Positions 1-5,846 of a DNA stretch of 8,627 bases are shown here, piece by piece (position 1 is the stretch's first letter; each line of letters starts with the position of its first letter). The translations under genes were made by a program, and so were the position numbers. The stretch is from Candidatus Latescibacteria bacterium 4484_7 (GTDB lineage: Bacteria; Krumholzibacteriota; Krumholzibacteriia; Krumholzibacteriales; Krumholzibacteriaceae), in NCBI GenBank assembly GCA_002085285.1, contig NATK01000049.1, positions 1 to 8,627 on the forward strand. Direction: 5' to 3'. The notes under the pieces are model-generated. The model saw only the letters and a list, made by a program, of their open reading frames with translations. It was not told where the DNA came from and searched no databases.

Positions 1-43
1 AAAGAACAAAACAAGCTGACGATCACATGTCGGCGCAGGTTCT

Positions 44-637
44 CTAGTCCGTCTCCTTCGGTGGAGCGTTGAATCTCTGCATTGCCGTCGCCACACCTTC
101 CGTCACAATGCATTCCACAGCCTCCACGCTCCTCTTTACCATTGCTTCCACTACAGGGATCTCTTCCTCGAGGAAAGGGCTCAGTACATATTCCGTCCAG
201 GTGATCCCCTGCGGAGGTGAGCCAATCCCCATCCTCAATCTGGGGAAATTCTCCGATTCGAGGCTGTAGATTATCGACTCGAGCCCTCTGTGGCCCCCGC
301 TCCCCCCCTTCTCCCTGATCCTCATCCTTCCCAGCGGCAGACTCATATCGTCACATATCACGAGAAGCCTTCTGCTTTCTATTTTTTCACCGTCCGACTC
401 ATTCAAAACCGCAAGAGCCTCTCCGGATTCGTTCATGTACATGAGTGATCTGAGAAGAATTATCTCTCTTCCGTCGACGATCCAACGGGCCGTGAGTAAA
501 TCCCTGCTCTCCCCTTCCCAGGAAAGACCGTTCTTTCGCACAATGAAGTCCGCGCTCATCCAGCCGAGGTTGTGCCTTGTATTACGGTATCGATCTCCTG
601 GATTTCCAAGACCGTAGATGAGAGAAATAGCGGGCAT
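44..637 (-). CDS. pth: Peptidyl-tRNA hydrolase
   Basis: Cytosolic enzyme that cleaves the ester bond of peptidyl-tRNAs dropped by stalled ribosomes, recycling tRNA. At 197 residues it has normal family length. Visible family signatures are GLGNPGDRYRNTRHNLG at residues 9-25 (Asn12 and His22 correspond to the substrate-binding Asn and catalytic His), MYMNESG at 66-72, CDDMSLPLGRMR at 95-106 (catalytic Asp about 96) and GGSGGHRGLESI at 111-122, followed by FPRLRMGIG at 131-139. E. coli has Asn where this protein has Arg117; I believe this variant is seen in other Pth proteins. The ATG lies 6 bases after the rplY stop with no good Shine-Dalgarno in the gap, so translation is probably coupled to rplY. 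A run of seven G occurs in the coding strand at 302-308. The pth-after-L25 order is common in bacteria. Confidence 0.97.
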   Translation of the reverse strand: MPAISLIYGLGNPGDRYRNTRHNLGWMSADFIVRKNGLSWEGESRDLLTARWIVDGREIILLRSLMYMNESGEALAVLNESDGEKIESRRLLVICDDMSLPLGRMRIREKGGSGGHRGLESIIYSLESENFPRLRMGIGSPPQGITWTEYVLSPFLEEEIPVVEAMVKRSVEAVECIVTEGVATAMQRFNAPPKETD

Positions 638-643
638 CGGGGA

Positions 644-1318
644 TTACGATTCCTTCCCTTCCTCTTCCTCGGCCGCTTCTTCCTTCGCAGCCGCCTCCTC
701 TTCCTCCTTGGCCGCTGCCTCTTCTTCCTCCTTGGCTGTCAACTCGAGCTTCTTAGGCGGCGAGACGTGAGCGATTGTCACATGGGGATCGTTGAGAATA
801 TCGAGATGCGGATACTTCTCCATCAGGGCCGAGACATAGATCGAATCACCTATCTCAAGGGCAGAAACATCGATCTCGAGGGTCTCCGGTATCTCGAGCG
901 GCTTGCAGCGTACCCCTATCTGGCGTACCCCGTGATCGAGTATTCCTCCGAACTCCTTGACCCCTTTGGCAACTCCAGTGAGCGTGATAGGAACATTCAC
1001 CTTGATGAATTCATCCTTCGATATTCTTTGAAAATCGACGTGCAGAATTTCTCCCGTGACAGGATGATGCTGCACATCTTTCAGCAGGCTCGTTATCTTG
1101 CCCTCGGACGAGCCTTCGATCTCGAGATGTATGATGATCTGCTCACTCGTTGCATTGTGCAGAATATGCCAGAGGTCATGCGATGGAACACTCATAGCGA
1201 TATTTTCTTTTTTATGCCCGTATAGGATGGCCGGGATCTCACCTGCCGCTCGCACCTTATGAGAACCCTTTTTACCGACCTCTTCACGCGGTCTACACTT
1301 TAATAGGACTTCCTTCAT
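644..1318 (-). CDS. rplY: Ribosomal protein L25/Ctc (TL5-type, long form)
   Basis: Large-subunit protein that binds 5S rRNA. It is 224 residues from the chosen ATG and is the two-domain Ctc/TL5 form: an N-terminal L25 domain (about residues 1-92, with GEIPAILYG at 26-34 and DVQHHPVTGEILHVDF at 80-95) followed by a C-terminal TL5 domain (about 95-190, with CKPLEIPETLEIDVSALEIGDSI). The last 35 or so residues are an acidic Glu/Ala/Lys tail built from AKEEEEAA repeats. An in-frame TTG five codons upstream (1331-1333) would overlap the prs stop codon. I prefer the ATG at 1316-1318 because GGAGG sits five bases before it and because family members start with this MKEVLLK-like strand. With that start, 11 bases separate it from prs. 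Cotranscription with prs and pth is very likely. Confidence 0.96.
   Translation of the reverse strand: MKEVLLKCRPREEVGKKGSHKVRAAGEIPAILYGHKKENIAMSVPSHDLWHILHNATSEQIIIHLEIEGSSEGKITSLLKDVQHHPVTGEILHVDFQRISKDEFIKVNVPITLTGVAKGVKEFGGILDHGVRQIGVRCKPLEIPETLEIDVSALEIGDSIYVSALMEKYPHLDILNDPHVTIAHVSPPKKLELTAKEEEEAAAKEEEEAAAKEEAAEEEEGKES
671..736 (-). repeat. 24-base in-frame tandem repeat in the rplY tail
   Basis: Two adjacent 24-base copies (689-712 and 713-736) match at 21 of 24 positions by direct comparison, and a shortened third copy follows at 671-688. Each encodes AKEEEEAA. The unit is a multiple of three, so copy changes would lengthen or shorten the acidic tail without breaking the frame. Confidence 0.85.
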
Positions 1319-1323
1319 CTTTA

Positions 1324-1328
1324 CCTCC
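1324..1328 (-). promoter_or_regulatory. Shine-Dalgarno that fixes the rplY start
   Basis: GGAGG on the minus strand lies five bases upstream of the ATG at 1316-1318. It falls downstream of the alternative TTG start, so the TTG cannot use it. This is the main reason for choosing the shorter protein. Confidence 0.85.
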
Positions 1329-1329
1329 G

Positions 1330-2265
1330 TCAAATAAACAACTTGCTGATCGACTCTCCTGTATGGATCCTTCTGATCGCCTCACCAAGCAGAGGCGAAA
1401 CATCGAGCACTTTTACCTTCTTGCATCTGCCGGGATCCTCGAAAGGTATAGAATTTGTAACAATTACTTCCTCAATGCAAGAATCTTTTAGCCTTTCGAG
1501 AGCATTCCCTGAAAAAACAGGATGAGTCGCTGCGGCTATGATTCTCTTCGCGCCCTCTTTTCTCAATGCTTCGGCCGCCTGAGTTATCGTTCCGGCTGTG
1601 CTGATGATGTCATCGAGAATAATGATGTCGCTGCCCTTGACATCACCAATAACATTCATCACCTCGGATGCGTCTGCCGCTGTTCTTCGTTTGTCGACAA
1701 TGGCCAGATTGGAATTGAGCCTCTTTGCAAAGGCCCTGCCTATCTTTATCCCGCCGACATCCGGCGAGACCACTGTGACATTCTTTAATTTTCTTTTCTT
1801 AATATACTTAAGGAGAACGGGAGCCGCAAAAAGATTATCGACCTGAATGTCGAAAAAACCCTGTATCTGAGCGGCATGAAGCTCTAATGCCAGAACCCTG
1901 CTTGCACCTGCTACCGTTATGAGGTTTGCTATGAGCTTTGCCGATATAGGAACGCGCGGACGGTCTTTCCTGTCCTGCCGCGCATATCCGTAGTATGGAA
2001 TTACTGCAGTTATCCTCCGTGCAGAAGCTCTGCTGCAGGCATCGATGAGAAGCAGAAGCTCCATGAGATTCTCCGCTGGAGAGAAGGTCGGCTGCACAAT
2101 GAATACATCCTTTTCTCTGACGTTCTCCGCTATCCTGATGCTGATCTCCCCGTCTGAAAAACGGCTTATGTCCACCTTACAGAGCGGAATATCCAGATAT
2201 TTTGCGATTTTCCTGGCCAACTTGGGATTGGCGGTTCCAGAAATGAGCTTCAACCTGTTTTTCAT
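1330..2265 (-). CDS. prs: Ribose-phosphate pyrophosphokinase (PRPP synthetase, class I-like)
   Basis: Makes PRPP from ribose 5-phosphate and ATP for purine, pyrimidine, His, Trp and NAD synthesis. It is 311 residues, normal for the family. Recognisable parts are ISGTANPKLA at 8-17, RFSDGEISIRI at 35-45, PYYGYARQDRKDRPR at 90-104 (nucleotide-site segment), ELHAAQIQGFFDI at 128-140, SPDVGG at 167-172, the catalytic-loop segment DKRRTAADASEVMNVIGDVKG at 191-211 and the PRPP loop DDIISTAGT at 218-226. In well-known bacterial and human class I enzymes the loop reads DD..DTAGT or similar; here Ser222 replaces that Asp. A strong GGAGG (2273-2277) lies seven bases before the ATG. It is followed closely by rplY and preceded by a hairpin and tRNA-Gln. 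In the same operon, the UbiA-like protein is a predicted PRPP consumer. Confidence 0.97.
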   Translation of the reverse strand: MKNRLKLISGTANPKLARKIAKYLDIPLCKVDISRFSDGEISIRIAENVREKDVFIVQPTFSPAENLMELLLLIDACSRASARRITAVIPYYGYARQDRKDRPRVPISAKLIANLITVAGASRVLALELHAAQIQGFFDIQVDNLFAAPVLLKYIKKRKLKNVTVVSPDVGGIKIGRAFAKRLNSNLAIVDKRRTAADASEVMNVIGDVKGSDIIILDDIISTAGTITQAAEALRKEGAKRIIAAATHPVFSGNALERLKDSCIEEVIVTNSIPFEDPGRCKKVKVLDVSPLLGEAIRRIHTGESISKLFI

Positions 2266-2287
2266 CGGCCTTCCTCCATAAAATTAA

Positions 2288-2305
2288 GGTGACCCCGCGG
2301 TCACC
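2288..2305 (-). promoter_or_regulatory. Perfect inverted repeat between tRNA-Gln and prs (attenuator or weak terminator candidate)
   Basis: On the minus strand GGTGACC and GGTCACC form a 7-base-pair stem around a 4-base loop (GCGG). The T-rich but interrupted stretch TTAATTTTAT follows, and the prs GGAGG starts 10 bases after the stem. The layout fits a leaky intrinsic terminator after the tRNA, an RNA processing boundary, or a structure shielding the prs ribosome-binding site. Being a palindrome, it could also be a protein-binding operator. The T tract is too interrupted to call a strong terminator. Confidence 0.45.
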
Positions 2306-2321
2306 ATCTACACCCTGATAA

Positions 2322-2395
2322 TGGCTGGGGCGGGAGGATTCGAACCTCCGATCCAGGATCCAAAGTCCTGTGTCTTGCCACTTGACGACGCCCCA
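2322..2395 (-). tRNA. tRNA-Gln (anticodon UUG)
   Basis: A complete 74-base cloverleaf with CCA encoded. The 7-base-pair acceptor stem (TGGGGCG with CGCCCCA) leaves G as discriminator. The 5-base-pair anticodon stem CAGGA/TCCTG encloses loop CTTTGGA, giving anticodon TTG, which reads Gln codons. The 5-base-pair T stem GGAGG/CCTCC carries loop TTCGAAT. It begins 23 bases after the spoVG stop codon, leaving little room for its own promoter, so it is probably cut out of the operon transcript by RNases P and E or similar. The same tRNA next to prs is something I recall from Geobacter-type genomes. Confidence 0.97.
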
Positions 2396-2418
2396 TCGAT
2401 CGGCTCGACTTCACGAAG

Positions 2419-2715
2419 TTACTCTTGTGAACTGTCCACGCTTGAAGCTTCCGCCTCGATCTTTCCTTTTTCCTTGTTATAAGCCCCTATGATCTGTTCT
2501 TCCATCCAGCTTCTCGTCTCATTGTTAATAGGATGCGCAATATCCTGGTATGTACCATCGGGGCGCTTTCTGCTCGGCATAGCAACGAACATCCCCTTGG
2601 CGCCCTCGATAATCTTCAAGCCCCTTATGACAAAACAGTTATCGAGTGTAATGCTCGCAAATGCCTTGAGCTTGTTATCATCACGAAGCGATATCCTAAT
2701 CTCAGTTATCTCCAT
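2419..2715 (-). CDS. spoVG: SpoVG family nucleic-acid-binding regulator
   Basis: Small cytosolic protein of 98 residues. The conserved core is complete: MEITEIRI at the N-terminus, LKAFASITLDNCFVIRGLKI at 16-35, and the hallmark segment with GMFVAMPSRKRPDGTYQDIAHPIN at 41-64. A short acidic/Ser tail covers about 84-98. In Firmicutes SpoVG affects sporulation and septation; in Borrelia and Listeria it binds DNA or RNA. Its target here cannot be read from sequence, and no sporulation genes are in view. It lies 31 bases after ispE and 23 bases before tRNA-Gln, inside one apparent transcript. The start is the only reasonable one; its ribosome-binding site is a run of seven G three bases upstream. 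Confidence 0.96.
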   Translation of the reverse strand: MEITEIRISLRDDNKLKAFASITLDNCFVIRGLKIIEGAKGMFVAMPSRKRPDGTYQDIAHPINNETRSWMEEQIIGAYNKEKGKIEAEASSVDSSQE

Positions 2716-2718
2716 TTG

Positions 2719-2725
2719 CCCCCCC
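2719..2725 (-). promoter_or_regulatory. G7 ribosome-binding site of spoVG
   Basis: On the minus strand TAGGGGGGGCAA immediately precedes the ATG. There is no GGAGG; pairing to the anti-Shine-Dalgarno would need a G-U wobble. A homopolymer at this place could change spacing by slippage. Confidence 0.5.
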
Positions 2726-2746
2726 TAGCCTTTTTTGTTCCAAACC

Positions 2747-3694
2747 TTACTGGATGAGTCTCGTTGTTTGTGAAATCGGTTGAGTAACCTTTACGAAAAA
2801 TCCCCTCTTCTTGAACCTAATGGCTACCTCCTTCGCTCTATTCTCTTCGCTGAACAATGCAAAACAACCTGCTCCACTCCCCGTCAAGGAGTATATCAGA
2901 GGCTTCTCTTCACTTAAACCCTGCAGTATATTGCCGATTACCGGGTAATTCCTCACAATTGGCTCCGTAAAAACATTCCAACTTTCGAGGGGCTTCTCCG
3001 GTAAGTTCTTTAACCCTTCAAGAACCGAGTTAAGTTTATCCGTATCAATTTCCCTTGTCAATGGTAAATTTATATTATTATAAGCCCATGTGGTGGAAAT
3101 GCTCACTTCGGGCTTCACAACTACGACCCACACTCCTCTCAAGCCGCTCCAATCTTCGAGAATCTCGCCTCTTCCCGTGCCTATCGCAGGTCTCCCGTAT
3201 ATAAAGAACGGAACATCGCTGCCGATCATTAGAGCCATCTCGGCCAATCTTTCCCTCGAGTATCCAAGTGAAAAGATCTCGTTAACTGCGATTAGGACAG
3301 CCGCAGCGTCGGAACTGGCTCCGCCGAAACCGCCTCCTGCGGGAATCCCCTTGGAAACGTCGATCCTTACTCCGGCATCCACTCCGGCCTCTTGCAGTAT
3401 AAGAGCTGCTGCCCTGTGACAAAGGTTGTCTTCGCCCCACGAGATCGACGCATCATCTCCTCGCAGTTCTATTCCATGCTCTATACGTTCAATTTTCAGC
3501 TCGTCCCATATCGCGACCGGCTGTAATATCGTGACAATATCATGATATCCATCGGTCCTCTTCTGCACAATGTCGAGAAAGAGGTTGAGCTTTGCAGATG
3601 TTCTAAATGTGAGCATTCCATTCGATCTCCTCATTTTTCCATCGACGTTTACGCCGCTTGACAAAATCCGATTCGACGGATCGTGCCTTGCCAT
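2747..3694 (-). CDS. ispE: 4-diphosphocytidyl-2-C-methyl-D-erythritol kinase
   Basis: GHMP-family kinase that phosphorylates CDP-methylerythritol with ATP, the fourth step of the MEP isoprenoid pathway. Visible elements are TSAKLNLFLDI at 32-42 (Lys35 matches the conserved active-site Lys), RTDGYHDI at 46-53, the glycine-rich ATP loop PAGGGFGGASSDAA at 118-131, IGSDVPFF at 157-164 (Asp160 the likely catalytic base) and the third GHMP motif LTGSGAGCFALF at 270-281. As drawn it has 315 residues, somewhat longer than the usual 280-300. Family similarity begins only near residue 28, and Met27 (ATG at 3614-3616) is preceded by GAGGAG, giving a more typical 289-residue protein. The first ATG is kept because it lies 22 bases after the upstream gene with a G-rich site before it, but the start is uncertain. 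IPP from this pathway feeds the polyprenyl phosphate used by the two upstream membrane transferases. Confidence 0.95.
   Translation of the reverse strand: MARHDPSNRILSSGVNVDGKMRRSNGMLTFRTSAKLNLFLDIVQKRTDGYHDIVTILQPVAIWDELKIERIEHGIELRGDDASISWGEDNLCHRAAALILQEAGVDAGVRIDVSKGIPAGGGFGGASSDAAAVLIAVNEIFSLGYSRERLAEMALMIGSDVPFFIYGRPAIGTGRGEILEDWSGLRGVWVVVVKPEVSISTTWAYNNINLPLTREIDTDKLNSVLEGLKNLPEKPLESWNVFTEPIVRNYPVIGNILQGLSEEKPLIYSLTGSGAGCFALFSEENRAKEVAIRFKKRGFFVKVTQPISQTTRLIQ
3627..3632 (-). promoter_or_regulatory. Internal Shine-Dalgarno supporting a shorter ispE start
   Basis: GAGGAG on the minus strand lies ten bases before the ATG of Met27 (3614-3616). That start coincides with where similarity to the IspE family begins, so it may be the real or an additional initiation site. 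Confidence 0.45.
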
Positions 3695-3699
3695 CGTCG

Positions 3700-3706
3700 C
3701 CCCCCC
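3700..3706 (-). promoter_or_regulatory. G7 ribosome-binding site of ispE (upstream start)
   Basis: On the minus strand AAGGGGGGGCGACG directly precedes the ATG at 3692-3694, with five bases between the G run and the start. Like the spoVG site it is a seven-G homopolymer rather than GGAGG. Confidence 0.45.
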
Positions 3707-3716
3707 TTCCCCATGA

Positions 3717-4613
3717 TCAAAATATCAATATGAGAACGGTGACAACGAACCAGAGAAAAACGTCTATGAGGATCGATTTTTCCATGATGAGAACATTGGA
3801 TGGATCCTCTCCCTTGTTCCTGTTGTAAACGAGATATAGGTAGCGCATGATACCGAATACGACAAACGGAATCGTATAGACGAGATTCGCTGTATGGAAC
3901 TTCTCTACCGTCTTCGGCCAGACAGTGTATATCGAGTAAGAGAGCAGGGATGTCGTAGCGGAGAGACCGACGAGTTGGTCCAGGAGATGAACGGAGTAAT
4001 CGCCCAGTGACTTCCTGTGGCTCGAAGCATTCTCGAGAAAGAGCATCTCGTGTCTCCTCTTGCATATCGCAAGAAAGAGTGAGAGGAACAGCGTGCAGAT
4101 CAGGAGCCACGGTGAAAGCTCCACATCCGGAATTATGCTTCTCAGAACTGCCACTCCAGCAACAGCTCTCAAAAGAAAGCTGAAGGAAATCGTAATCACA
4201 TCGAGGATAACGATATTTTTGATGAATAGTGAATAGGCTATATTTATAACGACGAAGGCAACAGCTATGATGAAGAATTCGAGACCGAAGAACCAAGAAA
4301 CCGCCAATGAGACCGCTGCAACGACGGCCGAAACGATCGATGCAGCGGCAACGGAAAGAGTACCCGAAGCGATCGGTCTCAGCCTTTTCACCGGATGACT
4401 TTTGTCCTTTTCCCTGTCGAATATATCGTTCAATATGTAAATCGTCCCGGAAAGAGCACAGAAGATAACAAAACCGTAGAAACTCTCTTTCAGCGACGAA
4501 GGCGAAGTGAAGTTCTTCGAAAAAACGACGCCTGCAAAGAGAACGAGATTTTTCGTCCACTGCTTGGGACGCATCGAAATCAATATTGCGTTGAGCCCAT
4601 TCATGTTTCTCAT
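3717..4613 (-). CDS. UbiA-family prenyltransferase, decaprenyl-phosphate phosphoribosyltransferase-like
   Basis: Predicted integral membrane enzyme of 298 residues with about eight or nine hydrophobic helices. RPKQWTKNLVLFAG at 15-28 is typical of the Rv3806c-like branch, which transfers 5-phosphoribose from PRPP to polyprenyl phosphate. NDIFDREKD at 62-70 with HPVKRLRPIASG at 73-84 is the Asp-rich metal and pyrophosphate site. Later elements are KNIVILDVITIS at 132-143, CKRRHEM at 184-190 and the GEDPSNVL segment at 268-275. In mycobacteria the product leads to decaprenyl-phosphoryl arabinose, but the DprE1/DprE2 epimerase is not in this window, so the fate of the ribosyl lipid is unknown. 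It sits 30 bases after the polymerase/ligase gene and 22 bases before ispE. No good Shine-Dalgarno precedes the first ATG; Met4 is an equally weak alternative. A different UbiA aromatic substrate is less likely given the N-terminal motif. Confidence 0.87.
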   Translation of the reverse strand: MRNMNGLNAILISMRPKQWTKNLVLFAGVVFSKNFTSPSSLKESFYGFVIFCALSGTIYILNDIFDREKDKSHPVKRLRPIASGTLSVAAASIVSAVVAAVSLAVSWFFGLEFFIIAVAFVVINIAYSLFIKNIVILDVITISFSFLLRAVAGVAVLRSIIPDVELSPWLLICTLFLSLFLAICKRRHEMLFLENASSHRKSLGDYSVHLLDQLVGLSATTSLLSYSIYTVWPKTVEKFHTANLVYTIPFVVFGIMRYLYLVYNRNKGEDPSNVLIMEKSILIDVFLWFVVTVLILIF

Positions 4614-4643
4614 ATTAAAGGTTTGAAGAAGAAATGTAAAACA

Positions 4644-5846
4644 TCAAATTGACGATGAATTCCCTTCGGTTCTCTTCAGATAAAATGCAACATTGAAGCC
4701 GACCAGTATATAGAGCAGGGTAACAACTTCGGAGTCGCCGAAGTTCCACTCGAAGAGTCCGTTTACGATGAAGCCGCTCAGTGCGCCGATCGAACTTACG
4801 ACAACTGCCCTTTCCAGTGGCGGCGGCAAGGCGAGCAGATTGCCCACCATAACTCTGTAGAATGAAAAGAGGAGAAAGAGAAAAGCTGCAAGTCCTATCA
4901 AACCCATCGTAACCGCTATCTGGAGAAAATCGTTGTGCATATGCCCGAAGACGAATTTCGCCTCGGGCGGCTTGTACCGTTCGTAGATCTTCGCGAGGTC
5001 AGTCGTTCCCACACCCGTGACAGGATGATCTTTGAATATCGCCCAACCTCCCTTCCAGAGCTCTATCCTCTGGACATTCGTCCTGTAGTGAGGATCGAAG
5101 ATTGAGTATGCCCTCTCTCTATATGGTCGCGGCATGATGATCAGCAGAAGGACCAGCACCGCTGCAAATGGAAAGATCAGTTTCTTTCTTGCAAGCAGAA
5201 CGATCAATACACCCGATGTGACCATCCCGAGCCAGGAACTTCTCGTAAACGAGAAAAACAGTGCAACCGCCGTGAGTACTGTCGAGATGAGAGCAATGAC
5301 ACGAATACGCCTGCTTATGCCTATTGAGAGCGACAATCCGAAAGCAACAGAGCAGAGGATCATCATGACTCCACCGAACGTCATAGCCGTGGAGAAAGAA
5401 CCGGGGGTTCGCCCCAATGTACCCTTCCCCTTACCCAGGAGGAACCCGACAATTCCGTAAAGTGCACTGCCTCCCGCCGAAGCAAGCAGAACACCGATGT
5501 ATAGCTCGAGCTTCTTTGCGCCTCTCAAGAGGAACGCGATTAGATAGACCACACCGATGAGTGTAATATTCTTCATATGAATTATGCTTCCGTATCGATC
5601 CGAAGAAAATATTACTGCTATTGCAATGCTCGCTAGAAAAAGAAGCACGGCGAGATCGATATTCGTCCTCGCCATACGGGGAACATCGCCCCTCGTGAGG
5701 TAAAAGAGCCATAGGACGAAGAGGATCGTCAGCGCAGTTTGAGATGCCGCTATTGAAAATGTTGATGAAAAGAGAAATAGGACGGTAAAAAGAGTCAGTA
5801 AAAATGGTAAGTCTCCGGGAGGAGTTGATTTTTTACTATCAACCAT
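4644..5846 (-). CDS. O-antigen polymerase/ligase-like membrane protein (Wzy_C/WaaL family)
   Basis: Predicted inner-membrane protein of 400 residues with about ten to twelve hydrophobic segments and one long extracytoplasmic loop at about 239-312. Family features are the TRSSWLG motif at 201-207 (conserved Arg202 at a helix end), the loop ending in GHPVTGVGTTD-like sequence (DHPVTGVGTTDLAKIYERY at 273-291) and GHMHNDFLQIAVTMGLIGL at 301-319, whose His-Asn is the family hallmark. Members either polymerise O-units (Wzy) or ligate undecaprenyl-linked glycan to lipid A core or other acceptors (WaaL). Sequence alone does not separate the two. The ATG overlaps the end of the upstream fusion gene by 8 bases, so translation is probably coupled to the enzyme that starts the lipid-linked glycan. 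No Wzx flippase or chain-length regulator is in the window. Confidence 0.87.
   Translation of the reverse strand: MVDSKKSTPPGDLPFLLTLFTVLFLFSSTFSIAASQTALTILFVLWLFYLTRGDVPRMARTNIDLAVLLFLASIAIAVIFSSDRYGSIIHMKNITLIGVVYLIAFLLRGAKKLELYIGVLLASAGGSALYGIVGFLLGKGKGTLGRTPGSFSTAMTFGGVMMILCSVAFGLSLSIGISRRIRVIALISTVLTAVALFFSFTRSSWLGMVTSGVLIVLLARKKLIFPFAAVLVLLLIIMPRPYRERAYSIFDPHYRTNVQRIELWKGGWAIFKDHPVTGVGTTDLAKIYERYKPPEAKFVFGHMHNDFLQIAVTMGLIGLAAFLFLLFSFYRVMVGNLLALPPPLERAVVVSSIGALSGFIVNGLFEWNFGDSEVVTLLYILVGFNVAFYLKRTEGNSSSI

Noticed and set aside
1..43. Possible terminator after pth, with short complementary ends AGAAC and GTTCT followed by T residues
   Set aside because: The pairing is only five bases across a loop of about 30, too weak to call, and the window ends there. 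A downstream gene such as ychF cannot be seen.
572..1225. Plus-strand open frame of 217 codons opposite rplY and pth
   Set aside because: It is antisense to the clearly conserved L25 gene. Its Leu/Phe-rich part is simply the reverse of the Glu/Ala repeat tail.
3649..4560. Minus-strand open frame of 303 codons in another frame across the UbiA-like gene
   Set aside because: The UbiA-family motifs are in the other frame. This frame gives Cys/Arg-rich sequence without helices or motifs, and it would overlap both the UbiA-like gene and ispE.
4614..4643. Search for a ribosome-binding site or small gene between the polymerase/ligase and UbiA-like genes
   Set aside because: Only a pyrimidine-rich 30-base spacer is present. 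No Shine-Dalgarno-like purine tract or extra open frame can be supported.
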